Assembly (NCBI GenBank): GCA_041875495.1
Contig: CP112982.1
Span: 1,612,001 to 1,676,000, forward strand
Length of the DNA stretch: 64,000 bases
DNA from: Halomonas sp. CH40
Lineage (GTDB): Bacteria; Pseudomonadota; Gammaproteobacteria; Pseudomonadales; Halomonadaceae
Direction: 5' to 3'
Positions 25,710 through 35,922 of this stretch are shown one piece after another (within the stretch, counting starts at the first letter, position 1; the number at the start of each line of letters is the position of its first letter). Position numbers and translations under genes: made by a program. The notes beneath the pieces are model-generated. The model was not told where the DNA came from and did not search any database. It saw only the letters and a list, made by a program, of their open reading frames with translations.

Positions 25710-27593
25710 TTATTCGCGTAACCAGTTACGCAGTTTGACCAGCATCAGGCCGCCGTCGCTGAGTTCGCGGCGGTCGGTCAGGAGTTGGTTAAGCTGTGCC
25801 GGATAGTCGGTAATAATCCCATCAACGCCCATATCAATAAGCGTCGACATGCGTGCCTGGCTGTTTACCGTCCAGGCATGTACCTCATAACCGTAAGCTC
25901 TGGCCAAGCGGATTTCGTTGCGGGTTATCCGGTTATGGCGTAACCCGAGCGCATCAAAGCCTCGACGGTTAAGGGTGCCTGGCATGATCAGCTGAGCCAG
26001 CAGGGTGGTGCGCAGTTGTGGGGTGGCGCTTTCAATATAGCGCAATAGTGAAGGTGACATTGCTGCAATGCGCATTTCAGCAAATACATCAGGAAAGCCG
26101 CAGTCAACGTAAGCCTGTACACCATCAGGGGCTTCTGACCAGCAGGTCATCCGCTGTTGGTTTTCTGCAGCAAGTACCTGCAGAACCCTATCGGCAAGCT
26201 GGCGCTCCTGACCAAACTGCGGTTTAAGTTCGATCATCAGGCTCGCACTGCCCCGAACAGCTTTGAGTGTCTCATCAAGGCCGGGAATACGCTCCTCCTG
26301 AAAACGCTCATCAAACCAGCGGCCAACGTCAAACTCGCCAAGTTCAGCGCGGGTCAACTCCGTCAGTTTGCGCCGATCCCCTGTCAGGCGCTGTAAGCTG
26401 CGGTCATGGTAAAGCATAACTTCCTGATCAGAGGATAGCTGGACATCAATTTCTATACTGTTGGCACCATCAACCAGGGCCTGACGTACAGCAGAAAGGG
26501 TGTTTTCAGGCGCCACCATGGAGCTGCCACGGTGGGCAATAATTGCAACGTCATCGTCTAACTCGAAGCTGGTCAGAATCCACCAGGCCTGAAAAGCGGC
26601 AAATACCACCACCCCAAGCTCAACTGCCCAGGCCAAGCGCCCGGGGTGAGAAGCAGGGGGCAGTTCTACCTGAGGTCTAGGGTGGGCTAACTGGCTATAA
26701 AGGTTGGCAGATAGCAGCGCATTAACCGCAATGCCCAGAAAGGTGATTCCCAGAGTTAGCAGCACATAGCCGGTCAGGTAGGCCAGGGTGGCAGGAATCA
26801 GTAGGGCGTTATGCTCGGGTAGCCACCACAATAATGGTGTGAACAGGTGATCAAACACCCAGGTGACCAGAATAGGCAGGACAATGATGATCGCAAGAAC
26901 GGCTAACACCGCAAAACCGATTGAGCGCTGCCACCCACGCGTCAAGCTAACGCTTTGTTTGAGTGCCTGCAGCGGGGGGATGCTTTCCAGGGACACCAGA
27001 GGCAGTGCCAGCACCCAGCGCAGGTAAAGCCAGCTGGCCAGCCATGCCCAGATACCGACGATAGGCAAGGCCGAAGCAATGAAATACCACAGCACCGGTG
27101 GGCGTACCACCTGAAGGTAATAGATATCCAGACCGCCCAGCCAGCTATCATAAAGCCAGGTAATGGCGAGCATAAAAGGTGCCACCAGCAGCAGGTGGGC
27201 GCCGACCTGAACAGTCGCCAGCCCGATAAGGGCTGGCAAGCGGCGCGTGCTGAGCCATAAGGCTATTAGGGCTAGCCGATAGTGATTGGCGCGTGGGCGT
27301 ATGGCAACCTGCAACATGCCAGCCTGTTGCCAATACAGCACAATGAAAGCACTTACCAGTACCGGCAGGGCGACCAGTAAACCGATGGGGCTGAACAGCA
27401 GGTCGATTAATGCATCCGTGGTAATCACGCTGTTATCAAGCTGGGCAAATATCCACCGCAAGATCCAGGCCACACCAGGCAGGAGCAGTAAGGAGGCCAG
27501 TAAGGTAAAAAACAGGTGAAAGGCAATTAGCGGACGCAGGTGCTCCCGCAAGGTTTTAAGCAGTAAATGAACAAGGATGTTAAGTGGCTGCAT
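25710..27593 (-). CDS. Glycerophosphodiester phosphodiesterase with N-terminal membrane domain
   Basis: Probably hydrolyses glycerophosphodiesters or related lipid head groups to glycerol 3-phosphate at the membrane. 627 residues: about 340 residues of membrane domain with roughly eight segments (GDPD membrane-domain type), then a GDPD barrel with IAHRGSSMVAPENT, IEIDVQLSSD and LYHD giving the HRG/E-D/H catalytic and metal residues, and WTVN near the end. Long, strongly hydrophobic N-terminal half sets it apart from soluble UgpQ. It lies on the minus strand after the rraA terminator and ends four bases from the ggt stop. Confidence 0.85.
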   Translation of the reverse strand: MQPLNILVHLLLKTLREHLRPLIAFHLFFTLLASLLLLPGVAWILRWIFAQLDNSVITTDALIDLLFSPIGLLVALPVLVSAFIVLYWQQAGMLQVAIRPRANHYRLALIALWLSTRRLPALIGLATVQVGAHLLLVAPFMLAITWLYDSWLGGLDIYYLQVVRPPVLWYFIASALPIVGIWAWLASWLYLRWVLALPLVSLESIPPLQALKQSVSLTRGWQRSIGFAVLAVLAIIIVLPILVTWVFDHLFTPLLWWLPEHNALLIPATLAYLTGYVLLTLGITFLGIAVNALLSANLYSQLAHPRPQVELPPASHPGRLAWAVELGVVVFAAFQAWWILTSFELDDDVAIIAHRGSSMVAPENTLSAVRQALVDGANSIEIDVQLSSDQEVMLYHDRSLQRLTGDRRKLTELTRAELGEFDVGRWFDERFQEERIPGLDETLKAVRGSASLMIELKPQFGQERQLADRVLQVLAAENQQRMTCWSEAPDGVQAYVDCGFPDVFAEMRIAAMSPSLLRYIESATPQLRTTLLAQLIMPGTLNRRGFDALGLRHNRITRNEIRLARAYGYEVHAWTVNSQARMSTLIDMGVDGIITDYPAQLNQLLTDRRELSDGGLMLVKLRNWLRE

Positions 27594-27614
27594 GGCACCC
27601 TAAAATTGCGGCAT

Positions 27615-27652
27615 AAAAAATGCCAGCGTGGCATTCATGACTCGCGCTGGCA
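27615..27652 (-). terminator. Rho-independent terminator after rraA
   Basis: On the minus strand TGCCAGCG pairs with CGCTGGCA around a 16-base loop and is followed by six T residues, twelve bases after the rraA stop. Confidence 0.85.
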
Positions 27653-27664
27653 AGCAGATCCGGG

Positions 27665-28159
27665 TTATTCAGGCAGTTCAAGCTGCTGTTCAGCAACCAG
27701 AATGCCGTTGTTATCGGCATACAACCATTGGCCAGGCACCATCTCTACACCACCGATATGCACGCTGATATCGCGTTGACCTTCACCGCGTTTCTCGCTC
27801 TTGCGTGGATGACTGCCCAGCGCCTGAACGCCCAGGTTCATAGTTGCCAGCACATCTACATCCCTGACGCAGCCGTACATCACGATGCCTGCCCAGCCAT
27901 TGGCAACAGCCTGTTCCGCCAGCATGTCGCCGAGCATGGCGCAGCGGTAAGAACCTCCGGCATCGACGACCAGCACTGCGCCTTCACCTGGTTCCGCGAC
28001 AGCCTGTTTAACCATGGAATTATCTTCAAAGCATTTGACGGTGCGGATTGGGCCTGCAAAGGCATCGCAGCCACCAAAATTGGCGAAGATAGGCTCTACA
28101 ACGGCCACGTCTGGGTGGGCATCGCAGATATCCGGGGTAACGATAGAAGAGGTATTCAT
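27665..28159 (-). CDS. rraA: Regulator of ribonuclease E activity A
   Basis: Binds and inhibits RNase E in E. coli; trimeric cytosolic protein of the aldolase/RraA fold. 164 residues (E. coli 161). The start at 28159 has AAGGAG eight bases upstream and gives [15 protein letters not shown], close to the family start. Motifs: [14 protein letters not shown] and [15 protein letters not shown]. Related proteins can be 4-hydroxy-4-methyl-2-oxoglutarate aldolases, but length and position fit RraA. It lies downstream of acnB, separated by a terminator. Confidence 0.9.
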   Translation of the reverse strand: MNTSSIVTPDICDAHPDVAVVEPIFANFGGCDAFAGPIRTVKCFEDNSMVKQAVAEPGEGAVLVVDAGGSYRCAMLGDMLAEQAVANGWAGIVMYGCVRDVDVLATMNLGVQALGSHPRKSEKRGEGQRDISVHIGGVEMVPGQWLYADNNGILVAEQQLELPE

Positions 28160-28218
28160 GACAAGACTCCTTTTTAGGTATTGAACAGTCAAATGAGAGA
28201 GTGGGTGCAGGGGCAAAT

Positions 28219-28255
28219 AAAAAACGCCCCGCCTGGTGATCCAGTGCGAGGCGTT
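28219..28255 (-). terminator. Rho-independent terminator after acnB
   Basis: On the minus strand AACGCC..TGG pairs with CCA..GGCGTT and a run of six T follows. It lies between the acnB stop and the rraA start. Confidence 0.85.
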
Positions 28256-28360
28256 GGGTCATCGACTCAAGTGAATAGCTCTATCGTGAAGCCTTGCACC
28301 TGCGATGTTGCGAGCATCGGCGATAACGTTGCTGATGTAGCATGTCTTATGTTGCGTGGA

Positions 28361-30964
28361 TCAGGCTTCTTGTGCAACCGGAATCACGTTCGAGGCAATC
28401 TTCTGATATTCCTCGATCTCGTGGAAGTTCATATAGCGGTAGATCTCACCGGCCATGGCATCAAACTCGCTCATGTAGCGCTGGTACTCTTCAACCGACG
28501 GCAGACGACCTTCCACCGCGGCAACAGCAGCAAGTTCAGCTGAAGCCAGATAGACATTGGCGCCATCACCCAGACGGTTGGGGAAGTTACGGGTCGAGGT
28601 GGAAACTACCGTACTCTTGGAAGCAACGCGCGCCTGGTTACCCATGCACAGCGAGCAGCCCGGCATTTCCATGCGTGCGCCAGCACGGCCGTAGATGCCG
28701 TAGTAGCCTTCCTCGGTGAGCTGGTGCTGATCCATCTTGGTCGGCGGTGCCAGCCACAGACGTGTCTTCAGGCTGCCAGCGGGCTGTTTCTCAAGCAGTT
28801 TGCCTGCCGCACGGAAGTGGCCAATGTTAGTCATGCACGAGCCGATGAAGACTTCATCAATCTTCTCGCCAGCAACATCGGAAAGCAGGCGGGCATCGTC
28901 CGGATCATTCGGCGCGCAGAGAACCGGCTCCTTGATTTCTTCCAGATCAATCTCGATCACTTCAGCGTATTCGGCGTCTTTGTCGCCACGCATCAGGCTC
29001 GGGTTAGCCAGCCATTCCTGCATGCCTTCGATACGACGGCTGATGGTGCGTTCGTCGCCGTAACCGTTGGCCATCATCCACTTAAGCAGGGTGATGTTGG
29101 ATTTCAGGTACTCGGTCACGCTTTCTTCAGACAGGGTGATGGTGCAACCCGCCGCCGAGCGCTCTGCAGAGGCATCGGAAAGTTCGAACGCCTGTTCAAC
29201 GGTCAGGTCTTCAAGGCCTTCAATTTCCAGTACGCGGCCCGAGAAGGCATTCTTCTTGCCGGATTTCTCAACGGTCAAGAGGCCTTGCTTGATGGCGTAG
29301 AGCGGGATTGCATGCACCAGGTCACGCAGGGTAACGCCCGGCTGACGCTTGCCTTTGAAGCGAACCAGGACAGATTCCGGCATATCCAGCGGCATAACGC
29401 CGGTGGCTGCAGCAAAGGCCACCAGGCCAGAACCGGCTGGGAAGGAAATACCCAGCGGGAAGCGGGTGTGTGAATCACCACCGGTACCTACGGTATCAGG
29501 CAGCAGCATGCGGTTCAGCCAGCTGTGGATGATACCGTCACCCGGACGCAGGGAAACGCCACCACGGTTCATGATGAAGTCGGGCAGGGTGTGGTGAGTA
29601 TCGACGTCAACCGGCTTCGGGTAGGCGGCTGTGTGACAGAAAGACTGCATAACCAGATCTGCCTGGAAGCCCAGGCAAGCCAGATCTTTAAGCTCGTCAC
29701 GGGTCATCGGGCCAGTGGTGTCCTGTGAGCCGACAGTGGTCATCTTGGGTTCGCAGTACATGCCGGGGCGAACGCCTTCCAGGCCACACGCCTTGCCGAC
29801 CATCTTCTGAGCCAGGGTAAAGCCTTTGCCAGTATCAGCAGGCTGGTCCGGCAGGCGGAACACGTCAGAAGCTTCAAGGCCGAGGGATTCACGCGCCTTG
29901 CCGGTCAATCCGCGACCGATGATCAGCGGGATACGGCCACCCGCGCGAACTTCATCAAGAATCAGCTGGGTCTTGAGTTCAAAGGTAGTCAGCACTTCAT
30001 CAGTACCGTGCTTGCAGACCTTGCCTTCATAGGGGTAGACGTCGATTACGTCACCCATATTGAGTTTGGAAACATCCATTTCGACCGGAAGGGCGCCGGA
30101 ATCTTCCATGGTGTTGAAGAAGATGGGGGCAATCTTGCCGCCAAAACAGAAGCCGCCCGCGCGCTTGTTGGGCACATTGGGAATGTCATCACCAAAGAAC
30201 CACAGCACCGAGTTGGTGGCTGATTTGCGCGAGGAACCCGTGCCCACGACGTCACCCACGTAGGCAACTGGGAAGCCTTTGGCCTTGACGCCTTCAATCT
30301 GCTGAAGCGGGCCAACCTGGCCTTGTTCCTGAGGCTCAATACCGTCACGCTCGTTTTTGAGCATGGCGCGAGCGTGCAGTGGAATATCCGGGCGCGACCA
30401 GGCATCCGGTGCCGGAGAAAGGTCGTCAGTGTTGGTTTCACCAGGTACCTTGAAGACCGTCAGGGTGATTTTTTCTTCAAGCGCAGGCTTGGACAGGAAC
30501 CACTCAGCCTCGGCCCAGGACTGGATGACATCCTTGGCGACTGCATTGCCGTTCTTGGCGCGCTCTTCCACATCGTGGAAGGCATCAAACATGAGAAGGG
30601 TATGCTTGAGCTGTTCGCCGACTTCTTTTGCCAGCTCTTCGTTGTCCAGAAGCTCGACCATGGAGACGATGTTGTAGCCGCCCTGCATGGTGCCAAGCAA
30701 CTTGACAGCGTGAATCTTGTCTATCAGGGGAGATGTTGCTTCACCCTTGGCGATGGCGGTCAGAAAACCTGCCTTGACGTAGGCGGCTTCATCCACACCT
30801 GGAGGAACGCGATCAGTGATCAGTTCAAGAATGAACTCTTCTTCACCGGCGGGTGGGGTTTTCAAAAGCTCAATGAGTGCAGCAACCTGTTCTGCATTCA
30901 GCGGCTTGGGTGGGACGCCCTCTGCAGCGCGTTCTTCGACATGTTGGCGGTAAGCTTCAAGCAC
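28361..30964 (-). CDS. acnB: Aconitate hydratase B / 2-methylisocitrate dehydratase
   Basis: Main TCA-cycle aconitase, also active on 2-methylisocitrate. 867 residues (E. coli 865). The N-terminal HEAT-like domain ([16 protein letters not shown]..) is specific to AcnB. The 4Fe-4S cluster cysteines are in [12 protein letters not shown] and [22 protein letters not shown] and the [16 protein letters not shown] segment are active-site signatures. The ATG at 30964 begins the family N-terminus. The labile cluster links it to the SUF genes in this window only by function. Confidence 0.97.
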   Translation of the reverse strand: MLEAYRQHVEERAAEGVPPKPLNAEQVAALIELLKTPPAGEEEFILELITDRVPPGVDEAAYVKAGFLTAIAKGEATSPLIDKIHAVKLLGTMQGGYNIVSMVELLDNEELAKEVGEQLKHTLLMFDAFHDVEERAKNGNAVAKDVIQSWAEAEWFLSKPALEEKITLTVFKVPGETNTDDLSPAPDAWSRPDIPLHARAMLKNERDGIEPQEQGQVGPLQQIEGVKAKGFPVAYVGDVVGTGSSRKSATNSVLWFFGDDIPNVPNKRAGGFCFGGKIAPIFFNTMEDSGALPVEMDVSKLNMGDVIDVYPYEGKVCKHGTDEVLTTFELKTQLILDEVRAGGRIPLIIGRGLTGKARESLGLEASDVFRLPDQPADTGKGFTLAQKMVGKACGLEGVRPGMYCEPKMTTVGSQDTTGPMTRDELKDLACLGFQADLVMQSFCHTAAYPKPVDVDTHHTLPDFIMNRGGVSLRPGDGIIHSWLNRMLLPDTVGTGGDSHTRFPLGISFPAGSGLVAFAAATGVMPLDMPESVLVRFKGKRQPGVTLRDLVHAIPLYAIKQGLLTVEKSGKKNAFSGRVLEIEGLEDLTVEQAFELSDASAERSAAGCTITLSEESVTEYLKSNITLLKWMMANGYGDERTISRRIEGMQEWLANPSLMRGDKDAEYAEVIEIDLEEIKEPVLCAPNDPDDARLLSDVAGEKIDEVFIGSCMTNIGHFRAAGKLLEKQPAGSLKTRLWLAPPTKMDQHQLTEEGYYGIYGRAGARMEMPGCSLCMGNQARVASKSTVVSTSTRNFPNRLGDGANVYLASAELAAVAAVEGRLPSVEEYQRYMSEFDAMAGEIYRYMNFHEIEEYQKIASNVIPVAQEA

Positions 30965-31332
30965 GATGGGGCCCTCTCATTTACTTTATGTTAACTGTCG
31001 ATCAGAGCATTGCGTGGCAATGAGCGTCTCGCCAGCTTCACTTATACGCTTGACAAACAGCGTCTGGTTGGATGCCGATGATTCTACGGTAAACTGTCGA
31101 CAATGTTAAGGTGATGCTGGTGGAGCGCCCTAGTACTTTGGGAGCAAGTACTTTGGGAGCAGGCATTTTTTTCAACAGGTATTCTGTCAGCTGTTCAGGC
31201 CGTAGGCAGGGTGTGATTCCACGGGTAGCGCGTTACCATATGCCAAGGAAAATCCCGCCTGTTACCGAGAGATTATAGGTAACAGCGCTTAATTATTGTA
31301 CAATCTTTATAAAAGGCTTGAGCAAATACGCT
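30965..31332. other. acnB-miaE intergenic region
   Basis: 368 bases with no gene I can support. It must hold the acnB promoter (minus) and the miaE promoter (plus; TACAAT around 31300 may be its -10 box). A 15-bp unit AGTACTTTGGGAGCA occurs twice in tandem (31132-31161). Confidence 0.5.
31132..31161 (+). repeat. Two tandem 15-bp repeats between acnB and miaE
   Basis: AGTACTTTGGGAGCA is present in two perfect copies (31132-31146 and 31147-31161). The first nine bases equal the start of the repeats upstream of ggt. Confidence 0.85.
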
Positions 31333-31989
31333 ATGTCGAATCCTCCTGCTGCATTACAGAAAGCGTCTCATCATTTGCAAGCTGATGATCTTCTCCCGGA
31401 AAGTCTCCTGGACTTCCTGGGTTGTCCGACACCGCCTGCCTGGCTGGAGTGGGCGTATGCCAACCCGGATATTCTGTTGGTTGATCATGCACAATGTGAA
31501 AAGAAGGCAGCATCAACGGCAATGAGTCTGCTTTACCGCTACGTGGATCAGCCGCTTTTACTCAGCAAGATGTCACAGCTTGCCCGTGAAGAGCTGCTGC
31601 ATTTTGAGCAGGTGGTGACGCTGATGGAGAGCCGTGGCGTTGGCTACCATCACCTGACAGCATCCCGTTACGCTGAGGGTCTACGTCAACACATGCGCAG
31701 CAGCGACCCGGAGCGCCTGATTGATTTATTGATTATCGGTGCCCTGATAGAGGCGCGCAGCTGTGAGCGCTTTGCACGTCTAATACCGTATCTCGATGAA
31801 GAACTGGCAAAATTTTATCGTACGCTGGTAAAGTCGGAAGGCCGTCATTTCGAAGACTACCTTCTGTTGGCGCGTCAGCAGACGCAGGCTCCCATTGATG
31901 ATCGCATTGCCCTGTTTGTCGCGTGCGAACAGGCGCTTATTACATCGCCCGATACGGCGTTCCGTTTTCACAGCGGTGTTCCAAGCTGA
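31333..31989 (+). CDS. miaE: tRNA-(ms2io6A)-hydroxylase
   Basis: Hydroxylates the isopentenyl group of ms2i6A37 in tRNA with a di-iron centre and oxygen. 218 residues. The ferritin-like helices carry the metal ligands in EKKAAS, REELLHFEQV, EARSCERF and EGRHFEDY. The ATG at 31333 is preferred; a TTG fifteen bases upstream is also in frame. Ribosome site is weak in either case. The large regulator gene begins 29 bases downstream and may be co-transcribed. Confidence 0.88.
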   Translation: MSNPPAALQKASHHLQADDLLPESLLDFLGCPTPPAWLEWAYANPDILLVDHAQCEKKAASTAMSLLYRYVDQPLLLSKMSQLAREELLHFEQVVTLMESRGVGYHHLTASRYAEGLRQHMRSSDPERLIDLLIIGALIEARSCERFARLIPYLDEELAKFYRTLVKSEGRHFEDYLLLARQQTQAPIDDRIALFVACEQALITSPDTAFRFHSGVPS

Positions 31990-32018
31990 ACCGCTGGCTG
32001 CCCACCAGGATATGTACC

Positions 32019-35000
32019 ATGCTCGATGCTCGTGAAACTGATCAACTGGTGCTTTTGGGGCATTTCTCGCTAACTCAGGGCGATGATGTCATCACCCATT
32101 TCAGTTACGACAAGGTAAAAGCGCTACTGGTTTATCTTCTGCTTCATCGTCAGCCCATTAACAGGGCTGCCCTGGCAGAACTGCTATGGCCGGATCAGGG
32201 ACTATCCTCCGGGCGCACCAATTTGCGCCATGCTTTGCATTGTCTGCGTCAATCGCTGGGTGAAAACGCCGACAAGGTGTTGACCGTTTCCAGGCAGACA
32301 ATCGCCTTTCAACTTCCCCCACATTGGCGGGTTGACCTGCATGAACTGCAGCGTTTGCTGGAAGGTCCGCAGGATCTTGAAACCCTGGAAGCGGTGATGA
32401 GTTGTTACCAGGGTGATCTGGTTGAAGAGCTGCAACTGTCAAATTGCGGTGAGTTTCAGCGCTGGCTGGTACAGGTACGTAATGAGTGGCGTCAGCGGGT
32501 CATCCGTTTTGCCGAGCAGGTGTTGGAGGGGCATGCTGGGGTGCCTGATGAGCTGCTGGAGGCCTTGGTCAGCCGTTTTTCAGGTTATGGCCCCTTTCAT
32601 GAGCGCTTGGTCAAGCAGTTGGCGGAAAAGGATCAGATGGCAGCGGCGCATGAGCATTACAATAGCTACCTGCAGCTACTGGCCCTGTCTGGCCAACAGC
32701 CGGAACCCAGCTTTCTGCAGCTTGCCAGTTTCTGGTCAGATGCGCCGCAAGACCCGCGCAGTCTGTCACCCCAAGGCGCTTATAGCCGGGTGCTTGCCGC
32801 TGACAGTAAGCCGCTCAGGGAAGACGAGATCGAGCTGCGTCAGCTGTCTGTCATGGCCATTCGCCTGCGTCTGCAAGGTGACTGGCAGGATCGCGATGCT
32901 ACCCGTAGCTGCCTGTCGTTACAGCTTGAATTGCTGCGCTGGCTGGAGCGTCAATGTCATCATCTAGGCGGCTTCTGGCTGCCTGGTGCAACCGGTGGCC
33001 TGGGCCTTGCCTGCTTTGGTACCCACGGCCCTGCGCATCAACTGGCGGAACTGGTTGCTCTTTATGAACATTGCCGACTGGCATTGCCGTTGGAATGCCA
33101 GCGGCACTGGAGCGGAGAAGGTGACCCACCGCGCTTTGAACTAGCCGCCGGTCTGCACAGTGGGCGCGTGGTTTATTTGCCTGAGCGTCAGTTAGCGGAC
33201 CCGTTAGGACAGGTAACCCAGACGTCGCTTGAATTGATGAGCGCATCGGAAGGTAGCGAGCTGGTGATCTCCCAGGAAGCCAGCCAGCACATGCCGCCCG
33301 CGCTGGATCTACAGCCTCGCCTGGTATCGCGCCTGGTGGCAAGTGACGGTCGGGTTCGCCTGCGTGCTCTGGTATTGGGCCGTAATGAAGGTGGCCGAGA
33401 TGCCATGCCACCCAGCCTGGTGGGGCGCGAAACATCGCTTAGAACCTTGCGGGATGCCCTGGCGCGGGCAGGCATCGGCCTGCGTCAGAGCGTGCTGGTA
33501 CGCGGCCCTTCCGGGATGGGTAAATCAGCCCTGATGGTAGGCTTTCGCCAGCTTGAACTCAGCCGGGATGCGGCCATCTGCTGGCAACCCACTACGCGCC
33601 TTTCGGTGCTGGAACCTTACGGCGTCGCACGTCATCTGGTCGCCTGGCACCTGGACGCAACGCTTGATGTTGAGACGCTTTTGCAGCTGCAGGCACGTCT
33701 AGGCATGAAGACCCTGAGTGATAGCCAGCAGCAATTACTTGAAGAGGCTCTGGGCGTGCGCGACGTCCAGGAAGTCTCGCAGCTGATTCATAATGGTGAA
33801 GCGCTTGAGCTGGTCGTTAATCTGCTGCATGCCGTAATTGAGTATCAGGCCGCTGAGCGCACTCTGGTGTTGATGCTGGATGACCTGCAGTGGCTGGATG
33901 AACCTTCGTTCAAGGTGCTTTCCGGCCTGCAGGCGCGCTTGCCGATCAACACGGCTTTCATGCTGGTCGCCAGCCACCATGGGCGTGAAACCCTGCCAGT
34001 CAAACTTCACTGGGATCAACAGATCACCCTCGGGCGTTTGGATCAGTTGCAGTCGTCGCGCCTGCTTTCGCAGCTCTCACGGCGCTATCGCATTCATCTC
34101 AGCCCGCGTTTGCGTACCCAGATCATTGAACGCTGCGACGGTGTGCCGCTGTATATGCAGGAAATCTGTCGGCGCCTGGATATGGATCGTCGGGAGGGGC
34201 GTACGGTGCAGTTCGATGATCTGCCGAAGGGCCTGCTGGGCTTATTGGCCAGCCGGATTGATCAGTTGGAACAGGATCGCCATGTGGCCCACGTAGCGGC
34301 AGTGCTGGGTAAGCGTTTCCGGCTGGATTTCCTGGCTGAATGCTGTGAGCTTGATCAGGTAGCTTTGCAACAGGCGCTTTCGCATATGCGTCAGCTGGAA
34401 ATTATTGAACCGGTGGAGCACGAAAGCCAGGAATATGAATACCAGTTCAGCCACCAACTACTTCAGGAAGCAGCCTATCTTTCCTGCCCTCGGGATGTGC
34501 GGGTCAGGTTGCATCAGCAGGTAGTGAGCCTGATTGAAGAACGTTTCCCAATGTGGATCAGCCGTCATCCCGGCGACTTTGCGACCCATCTGCGGCGCAG
34601 TGGCCATTATGCCAGAGGGGCACGCTACTTCGAGCTGGCCGCACGTGAGGCGCTCAAGGTAAGTGCCAACCGAACGGCGCTACGCATGGCCGATTTTGGC
34701 CTGGCCAGTCTGCGCCATGTTGAGCATCAGGCCGAACGCGAAATCAGCCTGCTGACGGTAAGAGGTCAGGCCGCCTTTGCGTTGGAAGGACATGGTTCAC
34801 CCACTGCCCATGAAAGCTTTTTACGTGCCCGTGAGCTGTTACTTAGCGATGAAGGCAAAGCGTCTGACGAGCCTGAAGATATCGAACAGATCTTCCTGGT
34901 GAAATGGGGATTGTGGGTCGGGCGCAGCCAGCGCTATGCCCACGCCGATGCCTTTGCATTGGCATCTACGCTGGCCGATCTGGCCGCTAAGCTTGACGAC

Positions 35001-35915
35001 CCGCGCTATCAGCGTCTGGCGGATTATGCTCGCGCCCACTGCGAGTATTGGGCTGGCAAGATTCAACAGGCCTACGACCATCTGGATGAGATCGACCCGC
35101 TCAATTCGCCAATGATGATAGAGTGGCTACCGTTCTCAGATCATCCACAGGTGACAGCGGCGTGTTTTCAGGGTTGGGCGTTATGCTTGCGCGGTGATTA
35201 TCAGCGCGCTGAGCGGCAAGTATCGGCTGCCATTCGCCTGGCCGAGAAGATTGGCCACCCAGGCACGCTGGCCATGGCGCTGCTGTTCGCCGCCGCCCTG
35301 TACCGTCAACTGGGGCACGTGCATCTGGCGGCGCGTCACGCTGAACGCGCTGAGGCCATGACCGGGACGCCGGATTTACAGCTCTGGCAGATCTCTGCAC
35401 AAGGTGTGATCGGGTGGCAACAGGCGCTTTCAGGCGATGCCGCTGGAGTGCTGAAGCTGCGCCAAAGTCTTGAGCAGATGGCCGAGCTTAACGGCCGTGA
35501 TCATTATCAACGCCCGGTTCTATGGTATTCCGATGCGTGTATAGCCGTGGGTGAGCTGGCGGCTGCCGAAGATTACCTTGATCAGTGTCTGGTGATTGCA
35601 CGTGAACGTAACACCCTGTTTCTACCAGAACTGGCGGTGCAGCTGGCTCAGGTGCGTGACAAGATGGGGTATTCTCCGGATGATGTTCGCCGATTGCTGG
35701 AACTGGCGATTGAGCAGGCGCAGGAACATGGCAACCGGCACCAGGAGCTGGCTGCCTGGGCGCTGTGGTTAACGCGCATTGCCCCTGATGATGCCTCAGC
35801 GAGGGAAGCGTTCCGCTGCCTGCTGGCAGAGGTGAATCATACGGATGCACCGGTGCTGGTGCGCTGGGTAAGCCTGCTTGACCATCGCATGGCGCCGGAA
35901 AGCCTGGAAGGTTAG
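32019..35915 (+). CDS. Large BTAD-type transcriptional regulator with ATPase and TPR regions
   Basis: A 1298-residue signalling regulator, function unknown. Visible parts: an OmpR-like winged HTH (about 1-95, with LAELLWPDQGLSSGRTNLRH); a bacterial transcriptional activation domain (about 100-235); a region at about 267-457 resembling a degenerate class III nucleotide cyclase (FELAAGLHSGRVVYL); an AAA/STAND ATPase with Walker A GPSGMGKSA (about 496-504) and Walker B LVLMLDDLQWLD (about 616); and a C-terminal array of TPR-like helices (about 850-1290). The start at 32019 has CCAGGA upstream; the frame is open further into miaE but without support. The layout is that of SARP/AfsR-like and STAND regulators, rare in Halomonas-type genomes. 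Target genes cannot be told; miaE is upstream in the same direction. Confidence 0.8.
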   Translation: MLDARETDQLVLLGHFSLTQGDDVITHFSYDKVKALLVYLLLHRQPINRAALAELLWPDQGLSSGRTNLRHALHCLRQSLGENADKVLTVSRQTIAFQLPPHWRVDLHELQRLLEGPQDLETLEAVMSCYQGDLVEELQLSNCGEFQRWLVQVRNEWRQRVIRFAEQVLEGHAGVPDELLEALVSRFSGYGPFHERLVKQLAEKDQMAAAHEHYNSYLQLLALSGQQPEPSFLQLASFWSDAPQDPRSLSPQGAYSRVLAADSKPLREDEIELRQLSVMAIRLRLQGDWQDRDATRSCLSLQLELLRWLERQCHHLGGFWLPGATGGLGLACFGTHGPAHQLAELVALYEHCRLALPLECQRHWSGEGDPPRFELAAGLHSGRVVYLPERQLADPLGQVTQTSLELMSASEGSELVISQEASQHMPPALDLQPRLVSRLVASDGRVRLRALVLGRNEGGRDAMPPSLVGRETSLRTLRDALARAGIGLRQSVLVRGPSGMGKSALMVGFRQLELSRDAAICWQPTTRLSVLEPYGVARHLVAWHLDATLDVETLLQLQARLGMKTLSDSQQQLLEEALGVRDVQEVSQLIHNGEALELVVNLLHAVIEYQAAERTLVLMLDDLQWLDEPSFKVLSGLQARLPINTAFMLVASHHGRETLPVKLHWDQQITLGRLDQLQSSRLLSQLSRRYRIHLSPRLRTQIIERCDGVPLYMQEICRRLDMDRREGRTVQFDDLPKGLLGLLASRIDQLEQDRHVAHVAAVLGKRFRLDFLAECCELDQVALQQALSHMRQLEIIEPVEHESQEYEYQFSHQLLQEAAYLSCPRDVRVRLHQQVVSLIEERFPMWISRHPGDFATHLRRSGHYARGARYFELAAREALKVSANRTALRMADFGLASLRHVEHQAEREISLLTVRGQAAFALEGHGSPTAHESFLRARELLLSDEGKASDEPEDIEQIFLVKWGLWVGRSQRYAHADAFALASTLADLAAKLDDPRYQRLADYARAHCEYWAGKIQQAYDHLDEIDPLNSPMMIEWLPFSDHPQVTAACFQGWALCLRGDYQRAERQVSAAIRLAEKIGHPGTLAMALLFAAALYRQLGHVHLAARHAERAEAMTGTPDLQLWQISAQGVIGWQQALSGDAAGVLKLRQSLEQMAELNGRDHYQRPVLWYSDACIAVGELAAAEDYLDQCLVIARERNTLFLPELAVQLAQVRDKMGYSPDDVRRLLELAIEQAQEHGNRHQELAAWALWLTRIAPDDASAREAFRCLLAEVNHTDAPVLVRWVSLLDHRMAPESLEG

Positions 35916-35922
35916 GCTGGTT

